DNA from: Spongiibacter sp. IMCC21906
Lineage (GTDB): Bacteria; Pseudomonadota; Gammaproteobacteria; Pseudomonadales; Spongiibacteraceae
Reading direction: 5' to 3'
NCBI RefSeq assembly: GCF_001010805.1
Contig: NZ_CP011477.1
Span: 806,001 to 870,000, forward strand
Length of the DNA: 64,000 bases
How positions within the stretch are numbered: the stretch's first letter is position 1; each line of letters begins with the position of its first letter. A program made the position numbers and the translations under genes. The notes beneath the pieces are model-generated. The model did not search any database. It had not been told where the DNA came from and saw only the letters and a list, made by a program, of their open reading frames with translations. Shown here piece after piece: positions 45,885 through 54,436 of the stretch.

Positions 45885-47263
45885 TGACTGATTATCACTT
45901 GAGTAGACGGTTACTACGTCCGGTGCTGGTCAAGCTAGGTTGTTCCGTAGCTCTTGGTGCTGCGGCAATGCTTACCGTTCCGGTTGCAAGTACCGTTCTA
46001 CAGCCAATGATGGGGGACGCCGTAACTGGCGTCGCTCACGCGGCTGAAGAGAAAGAAAAGAAACGTCAGGAAACGCGTAAAACACCTGCGATTCGCGCCA
46101 AAATTTTCGAAAAATTGAACGAGGCGCAGGTTGCAACCGAGGAGAAGCGTTATAACGACGCGATTAAACACCTCGATGAGCTACGTGATACTGAAGGCAA
46201 AAAAGCCCTTAATAGCTATGAGTTGGCTAACCTTTATAACCTCTATGCCTTTGTATATTTCACCCAAGAGAAATACGATCTTGCGTTGAAAGCATACGAA
46301 AACGTTGTAAAGCAGCCTGATATCCCCATAGCGATGGAGCTGAACACTAAGTACACGATTGCGCAGTTGTACTTTATTTCAGAAAACTACGACAAAGGTG
46401 TTAAAACCCTTTTGGAGTGGTTTAAGTTCAAAGATCAGCTAGGTGAAGACCCAGGTGCAGGCGCATATGCTCTGTTGTCGCAAGGTTTTTATCAGCTGCA
46501 GAAAATGGACTTAGCGCTTAAGTACATTGAAGTCGCAATTGATGACTATCAAAAGCGTGGAAAAGTGCCTAAAGAACAGTGGTGGAGTTTGCAGCGTTTT
46601 CTTTACTACGAAAAAGGCGACACCAAGCGCGTAGTGGCGATTCTTGAAGAGACGCTCAAGCACTATCAGAAGAAGGCGTACTGGTTACAACTTTCTTCTA
46701 TGTACAATGAGCTGAAAAAAGAGACTGAAGCGACTGCTGCAATGGAAGCGGCCTATGAAGATGGTCTTCTGACGAAAGATAAAGAGCTAATTAATATGGC
46801 TTATTTATTTTTGCAGTCTGAAGTACCTTATAAGGCAGCTCGGGTGATGGATAAAGCCATTAAAGATGGCAAGGTTCCTCCGACCTCCAAAAATCTAGAA
46901 TTGTTGGCTAACTCCTGGCGTCAATCGCAGGAAATCAAGAAAGCCATTCCAGAAATGGAAAAAGCAGCGTCTAAATCTGAAAAAGGTGAGCTGTGGTCAC
47001 GTTTGGGTAGTGTCTACCTGGACAATGAGGAGTTTGAAAAGGCTGAAGAAGCGATTCAGAATGCCTTTAAAAAAGGTGACATCAAGCGCCCGGACAACGC
47101 CTATTTAGTACTTGGTATGGCCCGTTTCAATCTCAAGAAGTACGACGGTGCTCGCAGAGCTTTTGACGAAGCAATGAAAAGCGACGATACCAAGGAATAT
47201 GCTTCCTCTTGGTTGCAGTTCATGGAAAACGAGCTAGCTCGCCAGGAAGCGTTAAAAGATTAG
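45881..47263 (+). CDS. tetratricopeptide repeat protein of the TonB2 cluster
   Basis: 460 residues. A signal peptide or anchor spans about 16-50 (LGAAAMLTVPVAS to AHA), then a chain of about ten TPR-like helical pairs (for example YNDAIKHLDELRDTEGKKAL, YDLALKAYENVVKQPD, LALKYIEVAIDDYQKRG, KAEEAIQNAFKKGDI). Such a TPR protein closes TonB2 operons in Vibrio and Shewanella relatives and is thought to be a periplasmic accessory. The body is rich in lysine and glutamate. It ends 27 bases before a strong terminator that closes the operon. Confidence 0.87.
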   Translation: MMTDYHLSRRLLRPVLVKLGCSVALGAAAMLTVPVASTVLQPMMGDAVTGVAHAAEEKEKKRQETRKTPAIRAKIFEKLNEAQVATEEKRYNDAIKHLDELRDTEGKKALNSYELANLYNLYAFVYFTQEKYDLALKAYENVVKQPDIPIAMELNTKYTIAQLYFISENYDKGVKTLLEWFKFKDQLGEDPGAGAYALLSQGFYQLQKMDLALKYIEVAIDDYQKRGKVPKEQWWSLQRFLYYEKGDTKRVVAILEETLKHYQKKAYWLQLSSMYNELKKETEATAAMEAAYEDGLLTKDKELINMAYLFLQSEVPYKAARVMDKAIKDGKVPPTSKNLELLANSWRQSQEIKKAIPEMEKAASKSEKGELWSRLGSVYLDNEEFEKAEEAIQNAFKKGDIKRPDNAYLVLGMARFNLKKYDGARRAFDEAMKSDDTKEYASSWLQFMENELARQEALKD

Positions 47264-47289
47264 TCCAGCTTCTTTATAACTCGATTCAT

Positions 47290-47314
47290 AAGGCACCACG
47301 ACGGTGCCTTTTTT
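47290..47314 (+). terminator. terminator of the TonB2 operon
   Basis: Stem AAGGCACC (47290-47297) / GGTGCCTT (47303-47310) with a five-base loop, followed by TTTT. The remaining 320 bases up to the next start codon (47315-47634) show no gene; the open frame upstream of the DUF2126 ATG has no ribosome site. Confidence 0.92.
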
Positions 47315-47634
47315 ATGCCTGTTGTATTCTCAGCACGGTTCGTGAAGGTCTAATATTAATTGTTTATTGCTCAGAAACTTTCGAGTGTTGGCTTTAACCG
47401 TCATCTTCTTTAAAAGTCTGTATGTGAAAATCACGCTTACAGCTATTATCTGTAAGACATTGCTTTTATAGCCCGTTGCCGTTTATACGCTTTTTGATCA
47501 TTGGCGTAATAAATGCATTCAAGTTCATAAAGGGAATAAGCAGCACTGGAGCTGTGGCTGACTTCGATTGGTATCGATATCCCCATATTTCCAATTCCGT
47601 TGTTAAGTATTTTTGTGTTCGGGCAGGAGCCGGT

Positions 47635-50600
47635 ATGACGATCCGTATAGCGATCCATCACAAGACAGATTACGATTTTGACCGATTAGTAAAGCTTTCA
47701 CCGCACGTCATAAGGTTGCGGCCTGCACCTCATAGTCGAACGCCAATTCACAGCTATAGTTTAAAAATTGAGCCAAAAGAACATTTTATAAACTGGCAGC
47801 AAGATGCGTTTGGAAATTATTTGGCACGTTTAGTTTTTCCAGAGAAAACGAAGCGTTTTTCAGTCGATGTCGAAGTCGTCGCTGATATGACGGTGATTAA
47901 TCCATTCGACTTTTTCCTTGAGGAATACGCGGAAAACTTTCCATTTACTTATCCTGATCAGCTAAAGAAAGAATTAGCCCCTTACCTTGAAAAACAAACT
48001 CAAGGGCCTTTGTTTAAGGCACTTCTAAAGACGATACCGCGCAAAAAACGTCGAATGATCGACTTTATGGTTGAGTTGAACCAGATAGTCGAAAAGAAAG
48101 TGGAGTATTGCATTCGCTTTGAACCCGGTGTCCAGAAGCCTGAAGAAACACTAGACTTGGCTTTGGGCTCCTGTCGGGATTCCGCATGGTTGTTAGTGCA
48201 ATTGTTTCGGCATATGGGCTTGGCGGCCCGTTTTGCGTCCGGGTATTTGGTGCAATTATCCTCAGATGAAAAATCATTAGATGGGCCCAGTGGGCCAGAG
48301 AAAGATTTCACCGACTTGCATGCCTGGTGTGAAATTTTTGTTCCCGGTGCTGGTTGGATAGGCTTAGACCCCACCTCTGGGCTCTTCGCGAGTGAAGGCC
48401 ATATTCCATTAGCATGTACTCCCGACCCGGTTTCTGCTGCGCCTATTGAAGGTTTTTCGGATGAGTGTGAAGTCGAGTTCGGCTATATCAATGACGTTTC
48501 GCGGGTGCATGAAGATCCTCGGGTCACCAAGCCTTATAGCGAGGATCAATGGGCTGATGTATTGCTGCTTGGCGATGAGCTTGATAAAGAGCTGGTCGCA
48601 TCTGATGTTCGATTAACAATGGGTGGCGAGCCGACCTTTGTGTCAATCGACGACATGGAGTCTGAGCAGTGGAATACTGGCGCACTTGGCACCGACAAAC
48701 TTCGGCTGGCTAAGTCGCTGTTGCTGCGTCTTAGAGATCACTTTGCGCCTAAAGGGCTGCTTCATTACGGCCAAGGTAAGTGGTATCCCGGCGAAGAAGT
48801 GCCACGCTGGGCATTGGGCTTATATTGGCGAAAAGATGGTGAACCATTGTGGCGTAATCCGAAGTGGTTGGGCCGGATAGATGAGGATTACGGGCATAAA
48901 GTTGATGATGCCCAGCGCTTCTCTTGTGCTTTGGCGTCTATGCTGGGTTTGGAAAAGCAGTATGTGCAAGCTGCCTACGAAGATGCTCTTTACTATCTTC
49001 TGCAAGAACAGAAAATCCCCGAAAATATTGATGTGCTCGCAGCCAAAATTCACGATGACTTGGGGCGGCGGCGGTTGGCGCGGTTGTTAGAAAAGGGCTT
49101 GAATAAACCCACCGGTTTTGTAATTCCATTGGAATGGAGTGACAAAGCCGCTGGTTGGCAGAGTAGTGTGTGGGAGTTAAAGCGCGAGCGAATAATACTG
49201 ATTCCTGGTGATTCGCCCATGGGACTGCGTTTGCCTTTGGGGGATTTGCCGCCTGCCAGTGAGCATGAAGTCACTGTGGAACGTGATCCTTTTGAGCAAA
49301 GAGAGGCTCTGCAGGCAAGGGAGGAATACCAGTTTCCTTTGCCCGCTGCATCGCCAATGACTCCCCAAATACAGCAGCCTCAAATTAAGGCCAAGAAAAA
49401 ATCAACATCAGAAAAAAGCGAGGTGCGCAAAGAGTGGCGAGAGATTATTCGCACCTCGATGTGTATCGAAGCGCGGGGCGGCAAAGTCCATATATTTATG
49501 CCGCCGGTTTATGATTTAGAAAGCTATGTCATGCTGGTTGCGGCCATTGAAGATGTCGCGGAAGAATTAGAGTTGCCGGTAATTCTTGAGGGGTATGAGC
49601 CACCTCGTGATGCGCGCATGGAAAAACTTCTCGTGACGCCAGACCCAGGTGTTATTGAGGTGAATGTTCACCCATCGTCTTCTTGGCGGCAACTTGTAAG
49701 CACTACAACTGAGTTGTACGGTGCGGCTCGCGAATGTCGCTTGGCGGCAGAAAAGTTCATGTTAGACGGCCGCCATACCGGTACAGGCGGTGGTAACCAT
49801 ATCACCCTTGGCGCATCGACCCCTGCAGATAGCCCCATTCTTCGTCGGCCAGATTTACTGCGTAGTTTAGTGACGTTCTGGCAGCATCATCCTAGTCTTT
49901 CTTATATCTTCTCTAGCGCGTTTATAGGCCCAACTAGTCAGGCGCCTCGCTCAGACGAAGGGCGAGACGAAATGCTGTATGAGATGGAAATTGCGTTTCA
50001 GCAAATGCCGGAGGGATTATCTGATCAGCCTTGGTTGGTTGATCGTTTGATGCGCAACTTGTTAATTGATTTAACAGGGAATACCCATCGCGCTGAATTC
50101 TGTATAGATAAGTTATTTGCACCCGGTACGGCTAGTGGCCGTTTAGGTATCTTAGAATTTAGGGGCTTTGAAATGCCGCCCCATAGCCGAATGGCTTTGG
50201 TGCAAGCACTTTTAATTCGAGCATTACTCGCAAGGTTTTGGAAGGAGCCTTACAAAAAACCACTGGTGCGATGGGGCACTGCATTGCACGATAAATTTAT
50301 GCTGCCCCATTATCTTTGGCAGGATATGAAAGAAGTCACAGATGACCTCCAAGCACATGGCTACGACTTTAAACTGGAATGGCTGTTACCGTTTGAAGAA
50401 TTCCGTTTTCCGCATTATGGCCGGGTTAAGCTGGATGAGATTGAACTGGAATTACGCTGGGCAATAGAGCCTTGGCATGTGTTGGGCGAAGAGGTAGGGA
50501 GCTTTGGCACGGCCCGCTATGTCGACTCATCGGTTGAACGCTTGCAAGTAAAAGTCTCTGGCTTAACAGATAACCGCTATGTGCTAGCCTGTAACGGCCG

Positions 50601-51021
50601 TCGAGTCCCACTGCGAAAAACAGGGCGCCATGGCGAACATGTTGCCGGTGTACGTTACAAAGCCTGGGCGCCGCCGTCAGCGCTTCACCCCAGTATCGGT
50701 GTGCAAACGCCCTTGGTGTTTGATTTGATTGATACATGGAATGGCCGATCCATTGGCGGTTGTAGCTACCATGTTTCCCATCCTGGCGGTCGTAGCTACG
50801 AAACATTTCCTGTTAATGCCTTTGAAGCTGAATCTCGCCGTGTGAACCGCTTTGAAACCTTAGGACATACACCGGGTTCGTACACGCCCCGTCCAGATCA
50901 GGATGCGATAAGAGAATTTTTCTCTGAGCCACCCAGGCCAATGGAGCCGCCTAAAGAAGAGTCTCCAGGCGAGTATCCGCATACTTTGGACTTGCGCCGT
51001 CAGGCAAACTGGATTGGTTGA
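47635..51021 (+). CDS. transglutaminase-like/DUF2126 large protein
   Basis: 1,128 residues from ATG 47635 (MTIRIAIHHKTDYDFDRLVK), which has AGGAG close upstream; an in-frame extension to 47476 lacks one. Residues about 1-110 are the bacterial transglutaminase-like N-terminal domain; about 150-260 the transglutaminase core with Cys180 (LGSCRDSAW), His229 (LHAWCEIF) and Asp245 (GLDPTSG). The remaining 850 residues are the DUF2126 region (VRLTMGGEPTFVSIDDMES, DGRHTGTGGGNHITLGA, LEFRGFEMPPHSRMALVQALL). In many bacteria this gene neighbours alpha-E and circularly permuted ATP-grasp genes, suggesting peptide or amide ligation/cleavage; here it stands alone. No signal peptide. Confidence 0.93.
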   Translation: MTIRIAIHHKTDYDFDRLVKLSPHVIRLRPAPHSRTPIHSYSLKIEPKEHFINWQQDAFGNYLARLVFPEKTKRFSVDVEVVADMTVINPFDFFLEEYAENFPFTYPDQLKKELAPYLEKQTQGPLFKALLKTIPRKKRRMIDFMVELNQIVEKKVEYCIRFEPGVQKPEETLDLALGSCRDSAWLLVQLFRHMGLAARFASGYLVQLSSDEKSLDGPSGPEKDFTDLHAWCEIFVPGAGWIGLDPTSGLFASEGHIPLACTPDPVSAAPIEGFSDECEVEFGYINDVSRVHEDPRVTKPYSEDQWADVLLLGDELDKELVASDVRLTMGGEPTFVSIDDMESEQWNTGALGTDKLRLAKSLLLRLRDHFAPKGLLHYGQGKWYPGEEVPRWALGLYWRKDGEPLWRNPKWLGRIDEDYGHKVDDAQRFSCALASMLGLEKQYVQAAYEDALYYLLQEQKIPENIDVLAAKIHDDLGRRRLARLLEKGLNKPTGFVIPLEWSDKAAGWQSSVWELKRERIILIPGDSPMGLRLPLGDLPPASEHEVTVERDPFEQREALQAREEYQFPLPAASPMTPQIQQPQIKAKKKSTSEKSEVRKEWREIIRTSMCIEARGGKVHIFMPPVYDLESYVMLVAAIEDVAEELELPVILEGYEPPRDARMEKLLVTPDPGVIEVNVHPSSSWRQLVSTTTELYGAARECRLAAEKFMLDGRHTGTGGGNHITLGASTPADSPILRRPDLLRSLVTFWQHHPSLSYIFSSAFIGPTSQAPRSDEGRDEMLYEMEIAFQQMPEGLSDQPWLVDRLMRNLLIDLTGNTHRAEFCIDKLFAPGTASGRLGILEFRGFEMPPHSRMALVQALLIRALLARFWKEPYKKPLVRWGTALHDKFMLPHYLWQDMKEVTDDLQAHGYDFKLEWLLPFEEFRFPHYGRVKLDEIELELRWAIEPWHVLGEEVGSFGTARYVDSSVERLQVKVSGLTDNRYVLACNGRRVPLRKTGRHGEHVAGVRYKAWAPPSALHPSIGVQTPLVFDLIDTWNGRSIGGCSYHVSHPGGRSYETFPVNAFEAESRRVNRFETLGHTPGSYTPRPDQDAIREFFSEPPRPMEPPKEESPGEYPHTLDLRRQANWIG

Positions 51022-51042
51022 CAGGCGAGGATGTAGAGAGAT

Positions 51043-51080
51043 TACGCACTATCACCTTAGGGTGATAGTGCGTAAATTTT
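51043..51080. terminator. terminator after the DUF2126 gene
   Basis: A 14-bp perfect stem, TACGCACTATCACC (51043-51056) / GGTGATAGTGCGTA (51061-51074), with a four-base loop, followed by AATTTT on the plus strand. It lies between convergent genes and probably stops both. Confidence 0.88.
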
Positions 51081-51642
51081 AACGATGAATTGCCGCCAAA
51101 TAGAGTTCAGCAAATTTGGGTGGCTGCTGAATGGAAATCGCAATTTTTAATTTTCTGGCAATATCACTAGCAGAGATAATCCCCCGAATCTGGTGGTGGG
51201 CATGTTCTACAACTAAGCAGTGCTGATGCCCGTATTGCTTAAGGACATTTAGCACTTGTTCTACATTCATGCGCTCCAAGTCGTCGTAATGGAAAACCTT
51301 CAAGTCCTGTTTACGCCGCATCATGTCTGATACGCGTAGTTCTTTCCGGACAAAGCCGTTGGCGACTTTCTTAATAACTTCACTATCACTAAGGTCTTCA
51401 AGGGCAATGACACCAACACATTCTGCATCCCGATCAATGACAAGCTTTAGCCGAACATGAGACCGCTTCATCATTTGTTCTGCATCTAGCGCCAGTGTAT
51501 CGGCATCAATGACCAGTGGTTCGTAGTGGTGGAAGTCGGTAAACACCGATATGGCAGGTGAGTCTGCAGTAATGTCTTGAACGTTTTCGGGCCATACCAA
51601 GTGGTCTACCTGGTCGGCATCGTACAGTGCGATATTTTTCAT
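51079..51642 (-). CDS. CBS-domain protein
   Basis: 187 residues from ATG 51642 (MKNIALYDADQVDHLVWPENV), with GAGG seven bases upstream. Two CBS motifs are visible: SHVRLKLVIDRDAECVGVIALEDLSDSEVIKK around residue 75-105 and HQHCLVVEHAHHQIRGIISASDIARKL around 145-170. Paired CBS domains usually bind adenine nucleotides or SAM and sense energy state. No catalytic domain is attached, so the partner is unknown. Confidence 0.87.
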   Translation of the reverse strand: MKNIALYDADQVDHLVWPENVQDITADSPAISVFTDFHHYEPLVIDADTLALDAEQMMKRSHVRLKLVIDRDAECVGVIALEDLSDSEVIKKVANGFVRKELRVSDMMRRKQDLKVFHYDDLERMNVEQVLNVLKQYGHQHCLVVEHAHHQIRGIISASDIARKLKIAISIQQPPKFAELYLAAIHR

Positions 51643-51741
51643 AATTGCCTCAAAAGCGAGTAATTCTTTGGTTACACACATTACTTCCAGCCATGGGTTA
51701 GCCAGCTGTGAGTAAGGGAATAAAAGAAATCGTCTGTCAGC

Positions 51742-52026
51742 TTAAAGAGGCGGAGCCCGAATAGACCCAATGCGGGTGGGGGCAACTTTGGGAGAAAGGT
51801 AGGCGTCACTGTTAGTGACATAGTCTATTGCTGGGGAAGAGCCGAGTTTGGTCGAAGCGGAGGCTTCCTCACTATCTGGGTCATTATCAATTCCAGGTAG
51901 CAGGCTGCTTTGGACATGATCGGCTTTGACCGCAAATTTCCCGGACACATCTTTGCCGTTGCCTGCGTAAGCAAGGCTTGCGCTACAGGCAATCAGCAAC
52001 AGTAGATGTAATCCAATTTTAAACAA
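51742..52026 (-). CDS. small secreted protein of unknown function
   Basis: 94 residues when read from a TTG at 52026 that has GAGG seven bases upstream; the product MFKIGLHLLLLIACSASLAYA is then an exact signal peptide, so this is preferred over the first in-frame start at 52092. The mature part is about 70 residues, mildly acidic and serine-rich (DNDPDSEEASASTKLGSSPA), with no recognisable domain. It lies next to the tRNA-derived repeat that marks the island edge, on the chromosomal side. Confidence 0.55.
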   Translation of the reverse strand: MFKIGLHLLLLIACSASLAYAGNGKDVSGKFAVKADHVQSSLLPGIDNDPDSEEASASTKLGSSPAIDYVTNSDAYLSPKVAPTRIGSIRAPPL

Positions 52027-52197
52027 GATAAATCCTCGTTTGTTCTTTTGGGTCTCTATTGATGATATACCGATTTTTGAGGCATGCAACACGCAAAATG
52101 CGGGCGCAAGTATTTTGGAGTGCTTGATGAGTAGATTAGTGAGTTAATGGTGTGAATGAGTGCTGACGCGTAAAAAGGTCAAAAAACTAGGGAAATA

Positions 52198-52245
52198 GAT
52201 GGTGCCCAGAGGCGGAATCGAACCACCGACACGAGGATTTTCAAT
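52198..52245 (-). repeat. left attachment repeat: 48-bp copy of tRNA-Phe 3' part
   Basis: Exact 48-base match to 58230-58277, which is nucleotides 31-76 of the tRNA-Phe gene plus two flanking bases. The copy stops in the anticodon region, so it is not a functional tRNA. It is the expected product of site-specific integration into the 3' half of a tRNA gene and marks the distal end of the island. Confidence 0.95.
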
Positions 52246-52404
52246 ACTACGTTCAAGTCTCTGTAATGCCTGCAGTTGTTGGAATTTTCATGCCTGTCAA
52301 AGTTCACGTAGACGGATCACGTAGACTTTCTATTTCCCAGTAGCAGGCCTCACTGGTCCCCTTCAGTCTAACAGATGAAATGTGCCTATTCGCAGCCGGC
52401 CTTA
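52246..52404. other. island left-end remnant with paired direct repeat
   Basis: 159 bases of island sequence between the attachment repeat and the target duplication of the insertion element. It holds the direct repeat tcacgtagac at 52304-52313 and 52317-52326, which could be integrase arm-type sites. No coding potential was seen on either strand. The function is a guess. Confidence 0.4.
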
Positions 52405-52412
52405 GAAAAATT
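52405..52412. repeat. 8-bp target-site duplication, left copy
   Basis: gaaaaatt directly before the left inverted repeat, identical to 55785-55792 directly after the right inverted repeat. Eight bases is the usual ISL3 duplication. Confidence 0.95.
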
Positions 52413-52499
52413 GGGTAAGCGGATTAAATGGTTGATCTTACCTTTGCATGAGAGTGAGACAGACCGGCATCTCATCGGATTATCTGGTTGATGCTTCAC

Positions 52500-52907
52500 C
52501 TACTGCTGGTGCATGTTTCCTTCGCTAATTCCAGCAAGAACCCCACACGCCTCAACTTCCCGGTCATCGTTGCAACTCGCTCTCAGTGAAACGAGTTGTT
52601 TCTCAAGCGCTTGCAGAGCGGTTATCTGCGACCGCACATGAGAGATGTGATCATCGAGCAAGGCGTTGACGGCGGTACAAGGCTGATGAGGGTCGTCCTG
52701 ATAGCTCTGTAGTTCGTGAATCTCAGCCAGTGACAGGCCCAGGATTCTGCAGCGACGGATGAAGGCCAGCCCCTCACCATGCTTCTCGGTATAGACACGG
52801 TAACCGTTGTCCTGCCGATCAGGCGGCGGCAACAAGCCCTGCTGTTCATAGAAGCGGATCGTCTGTGTTTCGACCCCTACCAACTGCGCCAACTGACCAA
52901 TGCGCAT
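52500..52907 (-). CDS. MerR-family metal-responsive regulator (CadR/PbrR type)
   Basis: 135 residues from ATG 52907 (MRIGQLAQLVGVETQTIRFYEQQGLL) with GGAGG just upstream. The N-terminal winged helix is typical MerR; the metal-binding cysteines Cys77, Cys112 and Cys121 (PCTAVNALLDDHI, ASCNDD, EACGVL) occupy the positions used by CadR/PbrR for cadmium or lead. It is divergent from the transporter gene and should act at the promoter between them. Which metal is sensed cannot be read with certainty. It is part of the insertion element. Confidence 0.88.
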   Translation of the reverse strand: MRIGQLAQLVGVETQTIRFYEQQGLLPPPDRQDNGYRVYTEKHGEGLAFIRRCRILGLSLAEIHELQSYQDDPHQPCTAVNALLDDHISHVRSQITALQALEKQLVSLRASCNDDREVEACGVLAGISEGNMHQQ

Positions 52908-52938
52908 CAGCCTCCTCCCCAACGGATTCTTTACTCTA

Positions 52939-52969
52939 TTGACCTTATAGTAGCTTTATAGTTTTAAAT
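52939..52969 (+). promoter_or_regulatory. MerR-type promoter with 19-bp spacer
   Basis: TTGACC (52939-52944), a 19-base spacer holding the repeated TATAG motifs of the operator, then TTAAAT (52964-52969). The over-long spacer is the hallmark of promoters that MerR-family activators untwist. It faces the cation transporter and lspA genes. Confidence 0.82.
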
Positions 52970-53002
52970 GGTACCACAACATTGTTCAAGTGGAGTCGTA
53001 TC

Positions 53003-53899
53003 ATGAGCAAATCCTGTGGTGGCGCCTGTGGCGGTGATGCAACGTCCGCAGCGGATACCGATATACAGGCCTCCTCCGAGGCGCCAGGGAGATGGGTCAG
53101 TGTTTATGCCGTGCCGAAGATGGACTGTCCATCAGAAGAACGAATGATTCGCCTAGCCCTGAACGGCTTTGAGGAGATTCGGGCGCTGTCCTTCGACTTG
53201 TCGAACCGCCGGCTGAAGGTCGTGCATGACGGCGAGGTCGAGCCCGTCACCTCGAAACTGAAGACCTTGGGGCTAGGCGCCTCGCTTCAGGAAACCGTCG
53301 CTGCAAATCCGGAGACCATCAAGGCCGCCGAGTTTTCGGCAGCTTCTGCTAAGCAAGAATCCGGGACCCTGCGCTGGTTGCTCGGCATCAATGCACTTCT
53401 GTTCGTGGTGGAAATGACTGCCGGTCTGATCGCCCAGTCCACCGGCCTGATTGGAGAATCCCTGGACAATTTTGCCGATGCGGCGGTGTACGGGCTTGCC
53501 CTTTATGCGGTTGGACATAGCGTGAAAATGCAGGTACGTGCCGCGCATCTTGCTGGTGTACTGCAACTGATCTTGGCTGTGGGCGTGCTCGTAGAGGTGG
53601 TGAGACGCTTTGTATTCGGTAGTGAGCCTGAATCGCTGGTGATGATGGCTATCGCATTCGTCGCATTGATTGCCAATACCAGTTGTCTGCTGCTCATATC
53701 CAAACATCGGGAAGGCGGGGCGCACATGAAGGCAAGCTGGATATTCTCGGCCAACGACGTGGTGATCAACCTGGGGGTCATCACCGCCGGCGCCCTGGTC
53801 GCGTGGACCGGTTCCAATTATCCGGATCTGATTATCGGCACCATCGCGGGGGGCATTGTACTTAACGGTGCCAGACGCATTTTGGCGTTGAAGGGTTAA
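53003..53899 (+). CDS. cation diffusion facilitator with N-terminal HMA-like domain
   Basis: 298 residues from ATG 53003 (GGAG upstream). The N-terminus is cysteine/glycine-rich (SKSCGGACGGDAT), then an HMA-like domain (about 30-95) with MDCPSEERM in place of the usual MxCxxC. Six membrane helices follow (about 125-295): TGLIGESLDNFADAAVYGLAL carries the first metal-site acids. In the second site the usual His of HxxxD is phenylalanine (FSANDVVIN), so metal binding must differ from zinc exporters such as YiiP. Likely exports a heavy metal from the cytosol under control of the adjacent MerR protein. Four bases before lspA. Confidence 0.82.
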   Translation: MSKSCGGACGGDATSAADTDIQASSEAPGRWVSVYAVPKMDCPSEERMIRLALNGFEEIRALSFDLSNRRLKVVHDGEVEPVTSKLKTLGLGASLQETVAANPETIKAAEFSAASAKQESGTLRWLLGINALLFVVEMTAGLIAQSTGLIGESLDNFADAAVYGLALYAVGHSVKMQVRAAHLAGVLQLILAVGVLVEVVRRFVFGSEPESLVMMAIAFVALIANTSCLLLISKHREGGAHMKASWIFSANDVVINLGVITAGALVAWTGSNYPDLIIGTIAGGIVLNGARRILALKG

Positions 53900-53902
53900 A
53901 TA

Positions 53903-54415
53903 ATGCTCATTATTGGCAAAAAGCTCTCGCCGTATGCCCTATTGTCCATATCGGGCCTGCTGGCAGCGTCTGATCAGGCTGTAAAGTGGCTGGTGCAGCA
54001 ATCAATGGCCTATGGCGAGTATGTTTCGGTGACCCCGTTCTTTAACTGGGTGCACCTATGGAACACCGGTGCCGCATTCAGTCTTTTTGCGAATGGTGGA
54101 GGCTGGCAGCGCTACTTTTTTATCGGAATCGCGGTAGTGGTCTCGATTTTTCTGATCAAGCTGATCCTTGAAAATCGTCATAAAGGAGAAGCCATCGCTT
54201 ACAGTCTTATCCTCGGTGGCGCCATGGGCAATCTGATTGACCGGGTCTTTCGCGGCTATGTTGTGGATTCCTTTGATTTCTATTGGCGAGACTGGCATTG
54301 GCCGGCCTTCAACCTGGCTGATATTGCAATTGTCCTCGGTGCCTTACTTTTCGTTTCCAGCAGCTTGTTGGGTAAAAAAGCAAACACCAATGCCGAGCCG
54401 GATGGATCTGACTGA
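53903..54415 (+). CDS. lspA: signal peptidase II carried on the insertion element
   Basis: 170-residue inner-membrane aspartic protease that cleaves lipoprotein signal peptides. Four membrane helices are visible; the catalytic aspartates are Asp113 in MGNLIDRVFRG and Asp140 in FNLADIAI. NTGAAFSLFANGGGWQRYFF is the conserved periplasmic loop. This is not the housekeeping gene, which normally follows ileS; mobile lspA copies accompany metal-resistance genes in ISPpu12 and pbr operons. Its role there is unclear. Cotranscribed with the transporter gene. Confidence 0.94.
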   Translation: MLIIGKKLSPYALLSISGLLAASDQAVKWLVQQSMAYGEYVSVTPFFNWVHLWNTGAAFSLFANGGGWQRYFFIGIAVVVSIFLIKLILENRHKGEAIAYSLILGGAMGNLIDRVFRGYVVDSFDFYWRDWHWPAFNLADIAIVLGALLFVSSSLLGKKANTNAEPDGSD

Positions 54416-54436
54416 CACCTACGCCTATACAACACC

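Noticed and set aside
47628-47646. Similarity of gccggtatgacgat at the DUF2126 start to the repeat near 21180
   Set aside because: The match is 14 bases with no extension or hairpin at 47.6 kb, so probably chance.
52198-52273. Second tRNA-Phe gene
   Set aside because: Only nucleotides 31-76 are present; the 5' half (52246 onward) does not continue as a tRNA, so it is an attachment-site copy.
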